From positions 620,001-684,000 of the forward strand of contig JAITTY010000011.1 of assembly GCA_031286695.1 (NCBI GenBank): DNA of 64,000 bases, read 5' to 3'. How positions within the stretch are numbered: position 1 is the stretch's first letter; every line of letters begins with the position of its first letter. Shown one piece after another: positions 34,187-42,938 of the stretch. Under the pieces are notes generated by a model. It saw only the letters and a program-made list of their open reading frames with translations. It made no database searches and was not told the origin of the DNA. The DNA comes from Sphingobacterium sp. (GTDB lineage: Bacteria; Bacteroidota; Bacteroidia; Sphingobacteriales; Sphingobacteriaceae). Position numbers and translations under genes: made by a program.

Positions 34187-34426
34187 ATCAGAAATAGCGT
34201 ATTGATATTTTTGATCAGGAAATCTTGGAGTTGTAGCAGAATTTAAAGTAGTCAAATGTAGCATACATTAGTAAGTTCTCTAAGTTATCAACAATGTTAT
34301 TAACATCCTGTGGAAAACATTGGGTTCAATTGGGATTACTTTGAGTGAACATAATAATTATTTAACCTGCTAATTTCTTACTTATCTGGTTTATTTATTA
34401 TCATTGCGAAACTATTAACAAATTTT
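34187..34426. other. Intergenic region before the TonB-domain genes
   Basis: AT-rich DNA with no ORF. It contains TTATCAACA (34285-34293) and TGTGGAAAA (34309-34317), both DnaA-box-like, around GTTATTAAC. CAATGTT/AACATTG arms can pair here. The same TATCAACAAT and TTATTAACA pieces recur at about 35519-35540 before the second TonB-domain gene, suggesting the upstream region was duplicated with the gene. Confidence 0.45.
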
Positions 34427-35410
34427 ATGAAGTCCAGGGGGTATTTAGTGCCAAAACTGATTTGTTTTTTGCTAGTCAATCTATTTATATTAAATGCGGG
34501 TGCTCAGATTGCGACAACAGTATATTGTACAAAGAAAGGGCAGGAAACCAAACGAAATGATTCTGCTTATTTTTCCAGAACTATAGTCCCCATGACGGAT
34601 CAGGCGATGTCATATTTTAAGATTGAGGAGCATTATTTAGCGAATAATGCCATTAAGTTAATAGGGACAGCACAGGATACAGGTGTTATTATAAAATTTG
34701 TGGGGAAGCTGCAGGAGTTTTATGACAATGGTGGAAAGAAGAGTGTAAAAAATTATAACGCAGAAAGTTTTCTAGTTGATTCGGCATTCTATTGGTATCC
34801 AAATGGGAAATTAAAAACGGTTTCATATTACCCATTGAACGAAAAAGTGGATAGAAATATGCCTTTTTATATTGCTCACTACGACTCTTTAGGCAATAGG
34901 ACCCTTGAAAATGGAAATGGTTTTATTCGCATTGAGTATGATGATGACAATTATCAAGAAGGAAAAATGACAGACCATCACCATGATGGCAAATGGCAGG
35001 GTATCGTTTTTGGTATGCCTACCACTGAGGTATTTAATAAAGGCAAATTTCTTTTTGGTGTTAAGACCCGAAAAAATGACACAGCTATTAACTACGATTC
35101 AACCACTTATATGGCTAATCCGGAATATCCTGGCGGGATGTCAAAACTCATGAAATTCGTTTCAAAACATTATAGATTCCCTAAAGAAGCCAAGCGAAAT
35201 AATGTAAAAGGAACACTGGAAATTAGTTTTTTGGTTAATCAGGATGGGTATTTAGAGGATATTGCTGTGAAAAAAGATTTGGGATTTGGGACGGGGGCTG
35301 AGGGTGTGCGTGTATTAAAAATGGCAGAAAGATGGAAACCTGGAATCAGCCGCGGGGAACCTATCCGTGTCATGTATACGATGCCGATTCGGCTAAATTC
35401 AAACCCCTGA
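34427..35410 (+). CDS. Exported protein with TonB C-terminal domain (paralogue 1)
   Basis: A 327-residue protein with an N-terminal hydrophobic segment (LICFLLVNLFILNAGAQ) that looks like a cleavable signal peptide. Residues about 235-327 form a TonB C-terminal domain: YPGGMSKLMKFVSKHYRFP, GTLEISFLVNQDGYLEDIAV and RWKPGISRGEPIRVMYTMPI. The middle (LQEFYDNGGKKSVKNYNAES, WYPNGKLKTVSYYP) has repeated G-K turns like toxin-antitoxin-type MORN-variant repeats. It lacks the proline-rich spacer of classical TonB. It may energise receptors or act only as a periplasmic domain protein. Confidence 0.75.
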   Translation: MKSRGYLVPKLICFLLVNLFILNAGAQIATTVYCTKKGQETKRNDSAYFSRTIVPMTDQAMSYFKIEEHYLANNAIKLIGTAQDTGVIIKFVGKLQEFYDNGGKKSVKNYNAESFLVDSAFYWYPNGKLKTVSYYPLNEKVDRNMPFYIAHYDSLGNRTLENGNGFIRIEYDDDNYQEGKMTDHHHDGKWQGIVFGMPTTEVFNKGKFLFGVKTRKNDTAINYDSTTYMANPEYPGGMSKLMKFVSKHYRFPKEAKRNNVKGTLEISFLVNQDGYLEDIAVKKDLGFGTGAEGVRVLKMAERWKPGISRGEPIRVMYTMPIRLNSNP

Positions 35411-35602
35411 TTGATTGCCTGTATAAAAAGGATTGTGTTTTTTGAGCGGCTGTCCCTTTGTTCCTATGATGGGGACTAGAATTGAATGATGTTCTCAAAT
35501 TTGGCAATAAGACGGGGGTATCAACAATCTTATTAACACAATTATTTGCACTTTTAATTAATTTGGATATATCTTATTATTACCGCTATACAAACAATTA
35601 TT

Positions 35603-36595
35603 ATGAAGTATTATTTACATTTTGGGGCGACACTCGTTTGTTTTCTGCTGGTCAATCTATGTTTATCGAGCCTTTATGCCCAAGTTGCTTTTACAAGTTA
35701 TCATAAGAGAAATGGTGCAGAAACGAAACACACTGATTCGGCTTATTACATGCGTACAATTCATGTGGATGCATCGGGAAAGGATAAAGTTTATCGTGTC
35801 GAGGAGTTTTACACGCGCAATGATTCGATCAAACTCAGTGGGATCAGTACAAATGCGCTTTATCCATTTAAATTTCGCGGACGAAAGTACGAATTTTATG
35901 AACAGGGGACGTTAAAAAGCTTAGAAAACTATAGTGACGAGAGTGCTCTGATAGATTCTGCTTTTTATCTATACCCAGGTAATAAATTGGAGAAGATTGT
36001 TTTTTATCCCAGTAGCCTCGATAAAAAAGGAAAACTGAAAATAGAAGATCCTATGTATGTTGTGTACTACGATTCTCTCAACAACAAAACACTGGAAAAT
36101 GGAACTGGTTTTATGCGTATAAATTATGGCTGGAGCTATGAAGAAGGGCAAATGAAAAACCATTTACGTGAAGGTGAGTGGACAGGAAAGATGGGAAAGG
36201 ATAAGTTTGTTGAAACTTATTCGAATAATCAACTAGTATCAGGTACTAAAACAAAGGTTTCCGGCGAAGTTTTTAAATATGATTCGTCCAACTTTATGAG
36301 TCCTCCAGATTACCCCGGTGGAATTTCAAGACTCATGGGCTTTATCGCAAGCAACTATGTCTACCCAAGGGAGGCCATTAGTAATCAGGTGTCTGGTATT
36401 GTAATGATAGCCTTTGTGATAGATAAAGATGGCAATATAAAAGACCCAGTTGTCAAGAAAGATTTAGGTTTCGGAACAGGAGAGGAAGGCATTCGTGTGA
36501 TAAAAAAAGCAGGTAAATGGAAGCCCGGCATACAGCGTGGAGAGAAAGTCAATGTGCAGTATTCGCTCCCAATCCGGTTGAACACGTCAAGATAG
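35603..36595 (+). CDS. Exported protein with TonB C-terminal domain (paralogue 2)
   Basis: A 330-residue paralogue of the preceding gene, with the same domain order: signal-peptide-like N-terminus (YLHFGATLVCFLLVNLCLSS), middle part with EFYEQGTLKSLENYSDESAL and FYLYPGNKLEKIVFYP, and TonB C-terminal domain (DYPGGISRLMGFIASNYVYP, WKPGIQRGEKVNVQYSLPI). The tandem arrangement and related upstream sequences show duplication. It converges on acs, with a shared terminator at 36685. Confidence 0.75.
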   Translation: MKYYLHFGATLVCFLLVNLCLSSLYAQVAFTSYHKRNGAETKHTDSAYYMRTIHVDASGKDKVYRVEEFYTRNDSIKLSGISTNALYPFKFRGRKYEFYEQGTLKSLENYSDESALIDSAFYLYPGNKLEKIVFYPSSLDKKGKLKIEDPMYVVYYDSLNNKTLENGTGFMRINYGWSYEEGQMKNHLREGEWTGKMGKDKFVETYSNNQLVSGTKTKVSGEVFKYDSSNFMSPPDYPGGISRLMGFIASNYVYPREAISNQVSGIVMIAFVIDKDGNIKDPVVKKDLGFGTGEEGIRVIKKAGKWKPGIQRGEKVNVQYSLPIRLNTSR

Positions 36596-36684
36596 ACCTG
36601 TTTCTAAGGCATAAAAAAGAACTATACGCAGTAATGTCTTAACTGTTCGAAATGGCGTGATGGGGTTATACTGGCAAATTAAAG

Positions 36685-36723
36685 AAAAATGGCTGTCCGA
36701 TCTTTTTTTGGACAGCCATTTTT
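36685..36723. terminator. Bidirectional terminator between the TonB-domain gene and acs
   Basis: Perfect 14-bp arms (36685-36698 and 36710-36723, core TGGCTGTCC / GGACAGCCA) flank an 11-nt T-rich loop, with A and T runs at the outer ends. Suitable for both convergent genes. Confidence 0.8.
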
Positions 36724-36745
36724 ACGTATAAAAGTATAAAATATA

Positions 36746-38662
36746 CTATTTTTTCAAGGCTGCTGCGCCTTTGATGATGCCCTCCACAACAGTAGGGTCT
36801 TGAAGCGTAGAAGTATCTCCTACATTGGCGATATCGTCTTCGGCAATCTTGCGTAAGATACGACGCATAATCTTTCCTGAGCGTGTTTTTGGTAGGTCAT
36901 CTACAAACTGAATAATGTCTGGTTTAGCAATCGGACCGATAATACGCGAAACAGTCTCCATGATATCTTTTTTGGTTGCTTCGGCGTCCGTATGGTGGTT
37001 GGCAATGACGTAGGCATAGATACCTTGCCCTTTTACAGGGTGCGGATAACCGACAATGGCAGACTCCACAACGTCAGCGTGCATATTGATCGCATTTTCT
37101 ACCTCTGCTGTGCCGATGCGATGTCCCGAAACGTTCAGTACATCATCTACACGGCCTGTGATTTTGTAATAGCCCTCCGGACTGCGGAAACATCCATCGC
37201 CCGTAAAATACATATCCTTATAAGTCGAGAAATAGGTTTGACGGCAACGGTCATGATCTCCCCATGTCGTGCGTAACATGCCTGGCCAAGGGAATTTGAT
37301 ACACAGATTGCCCGTAACATCATTGCCCTCAATTTCTTTTCCACTTTCATCCATCAAAGCAGGTTGAATACCCGGCATTGGGAACATGGCATAACTTGCT
37401 TTTTCGGGTGTTACTCCCGCTAATGAAGTGATCAAGTGACCGCCATTTTCTGTTTGCCAATACGTATCCACAACAGGACAGTTCTTTTTGCCAACTTTTT
37501 CATTAAACCAATTCCAGGCTTCTTCGTTGATCGGTTCTCCTACGGATCCCAAAACGCGCAAAGAAGAAAGATCGTTTTTGTCTACGAATTCGTCACCAAA
37601 AGCCATCAATGAGCGTAAAGCGGTAGGGGATGTATAAATGATATTCACCTTGAATTTATCGACAATATCCCAATAACGGCTCGCGTCAGGGAAAGTTGGC
37701 ACACCTTCAAACATCAAAGAAGTAGCTCCCTGTGACAGCGGTCCATAGACAATGTAACTGTGTCCTGTAATCCAGCCAATATCTGCCGTACAGAAAAACA
37801 CATCGTTTGGCTTATATTGGAACGTATTCATAAAGGTATAGCCTGTGTATACCATATAACCACCACAGGTGTGTACAACACCTTTAGGTTTACCTGTTGA
37901 TCCTGATGTATAAAGGATAAATAAAGTGTCTTCAGCATCCATCTCTTCGGCTGGACATGCCGGATTTCCTTGTGTTTCTACTTTTTTGATCTCATCTTCC
38001 CACCATACATCACGACCTTTGATCATCGATACCGGTGTACGTGTACGTGTTAAAACAATTACTTTTTCAACGGTGTCGCATTGCATTAATGCATCGTCTA
38101 CAATATTTTTTAGACCAATGGTTTTATTTCCGCGGTAACTACCATCTGAAGTAACGATCAGTTTGCATTCTGCATCTACGATACGATCCGCAATAGAACG
38201 TGCTGAAAAGCCTCCAAATACCACAGAGTGAATAGCACCGATACGGGCACAGGCCAATACAGCAATGACCAATTCAGGAACCATTGGTAAGTAAATACAT
38301 ACCCGGTCTCCTTTTTTGACGTTATTATTTTTAAGTACATTGGCAAATTGTTCTACCTTTTGCAGTAATTGCTTATAGGATAGAATGCGGTGTGCTTCAT
38401 TGGGATCATTAGGTTCCCAGATGATGGCAGGTTTATCGCCATTCGCATAAATATGCCGATCAAGACAGTTTTCTGTAATATTTAATTTTGCACCCTCAAA
38501 CCATTTGACATTGGGTTCTTCAAAGTTCCAGTTCAGCACTTTATTCCATTTTCTCTTCCAGAAAAAATGATCTGCAATACTCGCCCAAAACTCCTCAGGT
38601 TGTTCTACACTTCGCTTATATTCACTTTGATATTCTTCAAATGATTTTATTTGTAGGCTCAT
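36746..38662 (-). CDS. acs: Acetyl-CoA synthetase
   Basis: A 638-residue cytoplasmic enzyme that makes acetyl-CoA from acetate, ATP and CoA by way of acetyl-AMP. It has the adenylation motif ILYTSGSTGKPKGVVHTCGG, the segment VDTYWQTENGGHLIT typical of acetyl-CoA synthetases, and the C-terminal LPKTRSGKIMRRILRKIA in which K597 is the expected acetylation-controlled lysine. The length is typical (about 640-650). Monocistronic. Confidence 0.96.
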   Translation of the reverse strand: MSLQIKSFEEYQSEYKRSVEQPEEFWASIADHFFWKRKWNKVLNWNFEEPNVKWFEGAKLNITENCLDRHIYANGDKPAIIWEPNDPNEAHRILSYKQLLQKVEQFANVLKNNNVKKGDRVCIYLPMVPELVIAVLACARIGAIHSVVFGGFSARSIADRIVDAECKLIVTSDGSYRGNKTIGLKNIVDDALMQCDTVEKVIVLTRTRTPVSMIKGRDVWWEDEIKKVETQGNPACPAEEMDAEDTLFILYTSGSTGKPKGVVHTCGGYMVYTGYTFMNTFQYKPNDVFFCTADIGWITGHSYIVYGPLSQGATSLMFEGVPTFPDASRYWDIVDKFKVNIIYTSPTALRSLMAFGDEFVDKNDLSSLRVLGSVGEPINEEAWNWFNEKVGKKNCPVVDTYWQTENGGHLITSLAGVTPEKASYAMFPMPGIQPALMDESGKEIEGNDVTGNLCIKFPWPGMLRTTWGDHDRCRQTYFSTYKDMYFTGDGCFRSPEGYYKITGRVDDVLNVSGHRIGTAEVENAINMHADVVESAIVGYPHPVKGQGIYAYVIANHHTDAEATKKDIMETVSRIIGPIAKPDIIQFVDDLPKTRSGKIMRRILRKIAEDDIANVGDTSTLQDPTVVEGIIKGAAALKK

Positions 38663-38846
38663 CGTTATTAGGATTATTATGAATTATTTTACTTTATATT
38701 GTTATCGTTGCGAAATTGTTTTTGATATTTCGATTTCGGTGTACAATTTAGCGGTTTTTGCCCATTTTATCAAAAAATTGATGTTTAATATAATGTTAAA
38801 CTACTTTTATCTATAAGATTGTTATCTTGCAGCAAGATTTACCAAG

Positions 38847-39725
38847 ATGTCTTTTCTAAGAAAGCTATTCTATATTACAATCTATACAAATCTCCTGATC
38901 GCTATGGCGGCCATGGCACAATGTGCACTGACTTATATCATATTCGAACGGTCAATCAATTGGTATATCGTTTTAGTAGAGGGGACAGCGACTTTATTGC
39001 TTTATAATTTTAGCCTGTGGTGGTCCAAGCCGAAGAAGCCAAAAGAATCAAAGTTCCCCCGGACACGCTGGATCTTTAATCATGAATGGGTCATGTGGTT
39101 AAACAATGGTGTAGCTTTACTGGTGCTGGGGTATTGCTTGTGGTATATCCATATTTACTCTTTTCTGTTTTTAGGATTTATTGGAATTCTAAGTTTATTA
39201 TACGGAATGCCACTGTTTACTTTCCGTGATCGCAAAGTGGGGCTTCGACAAATTCCCGGTGTCAAGATCTTCCATATTGCCTTGGTCTGGGTCTGCAGTA
39301 GCGTAGTACTCCCCTACGTGGAATTGGCCAACGTAGGTGTCAAAATAGATCAGTGGGTTTTTATTGCCCTTTGCGGATTGAAGTTTATATTTTTGGTTAT
39401 TTGCACCTTGCCTTTTGATATTCGGGATATCCAACAGGATTCCTATTATCACTTACGTACTTTGCCCAATATGCTGGGCGAACAAAAAGCTAAAAATCTA
39501 ACTTATCTGCTGTTGGGTCTTCATTTTATTTTGATCTTGACCGTACCCTATACAGTACCTATTAAAATTGGGTTGATTCTGACGAACTTGCTCGTATTTG
39601 CCCTGCTAAAATTGGCTGTTTTCAAAACAAAAGGTCACTACCACTACGCTTATCTGCTAGACGGTAGCCTGGTGCTGCAGTTTCTGATCGTTGTTCTTGT
39701 TGGCATTTTTAATCCCGGAACGTAA
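38847..39725 (+). CDS. UbiA-like polytopic membrane protein
   Basis: A 292-residue integral membrane protein with about eight hydrophobic helices. LSLLYGMPLF followed by RQIPGVKIFHIALVW and the second aspartate motif FDIRDIQQD (D191, D194, D198) resemble UbiA prenyltransferases. The first aspartate motif (NDxxDxxxD) is not seen; the equivalent place reads YNFSLWWSKPKK. It may be a divergent Bacteroidota branch of the UbiA superfamily with altered chemistry. It stands alone, divergent from acs. Confidence 0.65.
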   Translation: MSFLRKLFYITIYTNLLIAMAAMAQCALTYIIFERSINWYIVLVEGTATLLLYNFSLWWSKPKKPKESKFPRTRWIFNHEWVMWLNNGVALLVLGYCLWYIHIYSFLFLGFIGILSLLYGMPLFTFRDRKVGLRQIPGVKIFHIALVWVCSSVVLPYVELANVGVKIDQWVFIALCGLKFIFLVICTLPFDIRDIQQDSYYHLRTLPNMLGEQKAKNLTYLLLGLHFILILTVPYTVPIKIGLILTNLLVFALLKLAVFKTKGHYHYAYLLDGSLVLQFLIVVLVGIFNPGT

Positions 39726-39826
39726 GTTTTTATACATTCAAAACAACTAGACGACCTTAACGTTCGACGTCTGTAAGCATAGGACCCGCTTGATTGGATA
39801 TTTTGGCAAATGGACCGTTGTAATAA

Positions 39827-40759
39827 TTAAGATGCCAGAAAGGCGATGATCTTATCTGCGGCCACTTCCGATAATTTATAATAACTTTCAAAGGTCCATC
39901 CGGCAACATGTGGTGATAAGATTACATTATCTCTTTGAATAAGATTTGTGTACCATGTCTGTTCAGCTAGTTTCGGAAACTTTTCTACCGGTAACACATC
40001 AAATGCCGCACCGAGAATAGCGCCAGAATCGAGATGATCAAGCACTGTGGGTACCTGCACAATACCGCCACGTGCTCCGAGTAAAAAGAAAATAGGTTTT
40101 TCAAATTTAGCCAGATAATCCGCATCAATCATTCCGCGTGTTTCGTCTGTTAAAGGAATATGGAAACTGACCACATCGGCTTCCTGGTAGATCTTCTCCA
40201 TAGTTGCCGCTTCTGCATACTGATCTGTGTAGTCGGTCCGGTATTTATCATAGGCGAGCACATGGACGTCAAAACCGGATAGCTTTTTTGCCATCGCCAT
40301 CCCATTGTGCCCATAACCAATTAAGCCAACGGTGCGCCCCTTAAGTTCATAGCCACGGTTAGCTTCCCGAAGCCAGTGTCCCGATCTGATTTGCTGGTCG
40401 CCACGATTCAGATTGTTCATTAAACTTAACAGCATGCCGATCATATGCTCCCCCACGGCATCCCGATTGCCTTCGTTGGCCGGAATTAACTGCACGTCTC
40501 TTTGTGCAGCAATTGCATCGTCGATATTGTCCATGCCAGCACCGGCACGGGCAATAAAGCGGAGATTTGGCGCTAAGTCAAAAAAATCTTCATCGACCTG
40601 AAATTTGGAGCGGATGACCAGGCCTGAATAGTTGTGAATAATTTTCTCGGCTTCTTCCCGGCTGATATCAGGTTGATAATCGTAATGGATACCGGCCTGC
40701 TCAAATTTCTCAAGCATAATCTCATGAATGTCGTCGACGATCAGAATAGTAGTTTTCAT
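39827..40759 (-). CDS. D-2-hydroxyacid dehydrogenase (phosphoglycerate dehydrogenase-like)
   Basis: A 310-residue cytoplasmic NAD-dependent dehydrogenase. The Rossmann motif VGLIGYGHNG (G148, G150, G153), catalytic R230 (LLGARGG), the acid region around E259 and H284 (SPHVAGWT) are all present. It lacks the ACT or other regulatory C-terminal domain of long PGDH. It could be 3-phosphoglycerate dehydrogenase (serA, short form) or a related 2-hydroxyacid dehydrogenase; no serC is adjacent. It lies 55 bp downstream of the FAD monooxygenase gene on the same strand. Confidence 0.85.
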   Translation of the reverse strand: MKTTILIVDDIHEIMLEKFEQAGIHYDYQPDISREEAEKIIHNYSGLVIRSKFQVDEDFFDLAPNLRFIARAGAGMDNIDDAIAAQRDVQLIPANEGNRDAVGEHMIGMLLSLMNNLNRGDQQIRSGHWLREANRGYELKGRTVGLIGYGHNGMAMAKKLSGFDVHVLAYDKYRTDYTDQYAEAATMEKIYQEADVVSFHIPLTDETRGMIDADYLAKFEKPIFFLLGARGGIVQVPTVLDHLDSGAILGAAFDVLPVEKFPKLAEQTWYTNLIQRDNVILSPHVAGWTFESYYKLSEVAADKIIAFLAS

Positions 40760-40814
40760 CCAATTATTTTTTATGCGGGAACTAAATCATAGTGCTTCAG
40801 TTGAGCACTATAAT

Positions 40815-41999
40815 TTAGCTCCCGACGTCATGATTACGGTTAATCTGCATAAAATCTACAGATAGTAGTTTGTTTAGCTGCTGTTGTTTCATGCGGTTCG
40901 GCATGATTTTCATGCAAAAATTTCGTATTCCTATCAGGAATGGATTTTCCCATTGTGCAATTTTGCCTATCCTCCAGGATGTATTGCAGATATAATTTAC
41001 CCGATCCAATCGTCTTTTTTCGAACCGTTGAAAGGCTAAGGTAATCGAAGCTGCAGTTCGCAGCTCATCCATCAGTACAGCAATATCTTCAATAGCCTGA
41101 CAGGCACCCTGGCCCAAGTTTGGTGTGGTGGCGTGCCCGGCATCTCCAAGCAATAATATATTGTCAAATGCAAGCTGCCTGAGCGGAGCGATGTCGATGA
41201 TATCGTTTGCTATTAGCTCGCTATCCTTCGTTTCCGAGAGGATTGTTGGAATAGGAGTATGGTAATCACTGAAGTTGTCGAGCAACTCCTTTGTTTTCCA
41301 ATTTTTTAAAACAGGGTTCTGTGCTTCGGTATTGATGCAAGCGTACCAATAGATACGGTTATTGACAAGCGGGGTCATGCCAAAGCGTCCTTTTGCGCCC
41401 CAGGTTTCCGTACCTTTCTCCAGCTTTATGCTGCTGTTGTCTATGGTGGCCCGCCAGCAGGTATAGCCCGAATAGCGAGGGGCGGAGCCCGGGATAAGTT
41501 GCTGCCTTAGTAGCGAATGTACTCCGTCGGCAATAAAAAGGGCTTGGCCCTGTACATGGCTTCCATCCGCAAAATAAACATGAATATCTTCGCCCACACG
41601 TTCCAAGGAAACAGCGCGTTTGCCAAGGTGGATTTGTGTGTCTGGGATTTTGGATAACAGAAACTGATGCAGGTCTGCCCGATGGATAGCAAAGTTGTCC
41701 TGTTGGTATTTTCGGCTGATTGATTTGGTGTCTGGTTCAGCCAGCATATTTCCTTTTTGATCCAGGATATTATAGGATGCAAGGTAATGTCCTATTGGAA
41801 TGATCTCGTCTTTCAAGCCTAAATGTTCCAAAGCCTGCATGGCGTTGGCCGCAAGTCCGAATCCTGCACCTATGCCCTTGAGCTCGGAAGCACTCTCATA
41901 GAGATGTGCTTCAATGCCCAGCTTTGCGAGTCCTATTGCAGCACATAATCCCGCGATACCTCCACCAACGATAATAAATGTGCTGTCTGCTGTCCGCAT
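40815..41999 (-). CDS. FAD-dependent monooxygenase
   Basis: A 394-residue flavoprotein of the p-hydroxybenzoate/kynurenine hydroxylase-like class (FAD_binding_3). The N-terminal dinucleotide motif is VGGGIAGLCAA (residues 11-21). A DG-type motif is seen in ALFIADGVHSLLRQ, and the second FAD motif LLLGDAGHATTPNLGQGACQ is at about 283-302. The substrate is unknown; an aromatic compound is likely from the family. The start lies 1 bp from the rsmA stop codon, so the two genes are co-transcribed. Confidence 0.88.
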   Translation of the reverse strand: MRTADSTFIIVGGGIAGLCAAIGLAKLGIEAHLYESASELKGIGAGFGLAANAMQALEHLGLKDEIIPIGHYLASYNILDQKGNMLAEPDTKSISRKYQQDNFAIHRADLHQFLLSKIPDTQIHLGKRAVSLERVGEDIHVYFADGSHVQGQALFIADGVHSLLRQQLIPGSAPRYSGYTCWRATIDNSSIKLEKGTETWGAKGRFGMTPLVNNRIYWYACINTEAQNPVLKNWKTKELLDNFSDYHTPIPTILSETKDSELIANDIIDIAPLRQLAFDNILLLGDAGHATTPNLGQGACQAIEDIAVLMDELRTAASITLAFQRFEKRRLDRVNYICNTSWRIGKIAQWENPFLIGIRNFCMKIMPNRMKQQQLNKLLSVDFMQINRNHDVGS

Positions 42000-42000
42000 A

Positions 42001-42780
42001 TTAAAGACTATTTGCTATTTCATTTGTTAAGCCCACAAAATCATCGACCGTCAGTCGTTCTGCACGGAGTTCATACAGTGGATTGTCGGACATTTTATCT
42101 TTGGGAACGACACCCGAAAGTGAGTTTCGGAGGGTCTTACGACGTTGGTTGAAACCCGCTTTTACAACACGCCAAAATAATTTCTCATCACAATTCAATT
42201 GCTCACGGTCATTGCGCGTCATGCGAATAACGCCCGACAATACTTTTGGTGGTGGGTTAAATGCGCCCGCCTTGACGGTAAATAGGTATTCTACCTTATA
42301 GTATGCCTGTAAAAAGACACTTAATATGCCATATTCCTTGCTGCCCGCTTTAGCCGTACAGCGTTCGGCTACCTCTTTCTGGAACATACCCGCCATTTGA
42401 ACGACGCGCTGGCGCTCATCCAAAATTTTAAAGAGAATTTGCGAAGAGATGTTATAAGGGAAATTTCCAATAACAGCCATTTTCTCACCAAAATACTGTG
42501 AAAAGTCAAGGGTTAGAAAATCACCGTGGATCAATCGTTTGCCCAATTGGGGATATTTATCATCCAAATAAGCAATAGATTCATCATCCACATCGATCAA
42601 ATAGGTCTCATATTCCTCCTTCTGCAGGAGAAAATCCGAAAGCACCCCCATTCCTGGACCTACTTCAAGCACCTGGCTAAAACCCAATTTAGGATCCAAT
42701 GCTTCCACAATCTTTTGTGCAGCATTTTTGTCGTTCAAGAAATGCTGTCCTAAATGTTTTTTTGCTCTTACTGTACTCAT
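42001..42780 (-). CDS. rsmA: 16S rRNA (adenine(1518)-N(6)/adenine(1519)-N(6))-dimethyltransferase
   Basis: A 259-residue SAM-dependent enzyme (KsgA) that dimethylates two adjacent adenosines in the 3'-terminal hairpin of 16S rRNA. It has the N-terminal KKHLGQHFLNDKNAAQKIV, SAM motif VLEVGPGMGVLSDFLL and catalytic NFPYNISSQ. The family more often has NLPYNIS. The C-terminal domain includes FNQRRKTLRNSLSG. It is divergent from pdxA. Confidence 0.96.
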   Translation of the reverse strand: MSTVRAKKHLGQHFLNDKNAAQKIVEALDPKLGFSQVLEVGPGMGVLSDFLLQKEEYETYLIDVDDESIAYLDDKYPQLGKRLIHGDFLTLDFSQYFGEKMAVIGNFPYNISSQILFKILDERQRVVQMAGMFQKEVAERCTAKAGSKEYGILSVFLQAYYKVEYLFTVKAGAFNPPPKVLSGVIRMTRNDREQLNCDEKLFWRVVKAGFNQRRKTLRNSLSGVVPKDKMSDNPLYELRAERLTVDDFVGLTNEIANSL

Positions 42781-42910
42781 GTTGCAAAAGTAAAAAATAA
42801 ATAAGTGAAAAAGAACAATAAGCCCTGGCTGTATGAATTCATGTCGTGCTGAGAACTACGCTATACTTACTACTCTATACTTAATATGTTATTCTAAGAA
42901 AAAAAATCCC

Positions 42911-42918
42911 TATTTTTG
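42911..42918 (+). promoter_or_regulatory. -7 box of the pdxA promoter
   Basis: TATTTTTG fits TAnnTTTG exactly and lies 20 bp upstream of the pdxA ATG. The predicted start gives a leader of about 15 nt. The -33 element is weak. Confidence 0.5.
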
Positions 42919-42938
42919 AATCAAAGCATTTAAACAGA

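Noticed and set aside
32387..34317. Calling the DnaA-box-like clusters the replication origin
   Set aside because: Only a few relaxed boxes, no dnaA or other origin-flanking gene, and skew cannot be judged from this window; kept only as an observation.
39726..39826. Terminator between the UbiA-like and dehydrogenase genes
   Set aside because: No convincing stem with a T-run was found in this short convergent gap.
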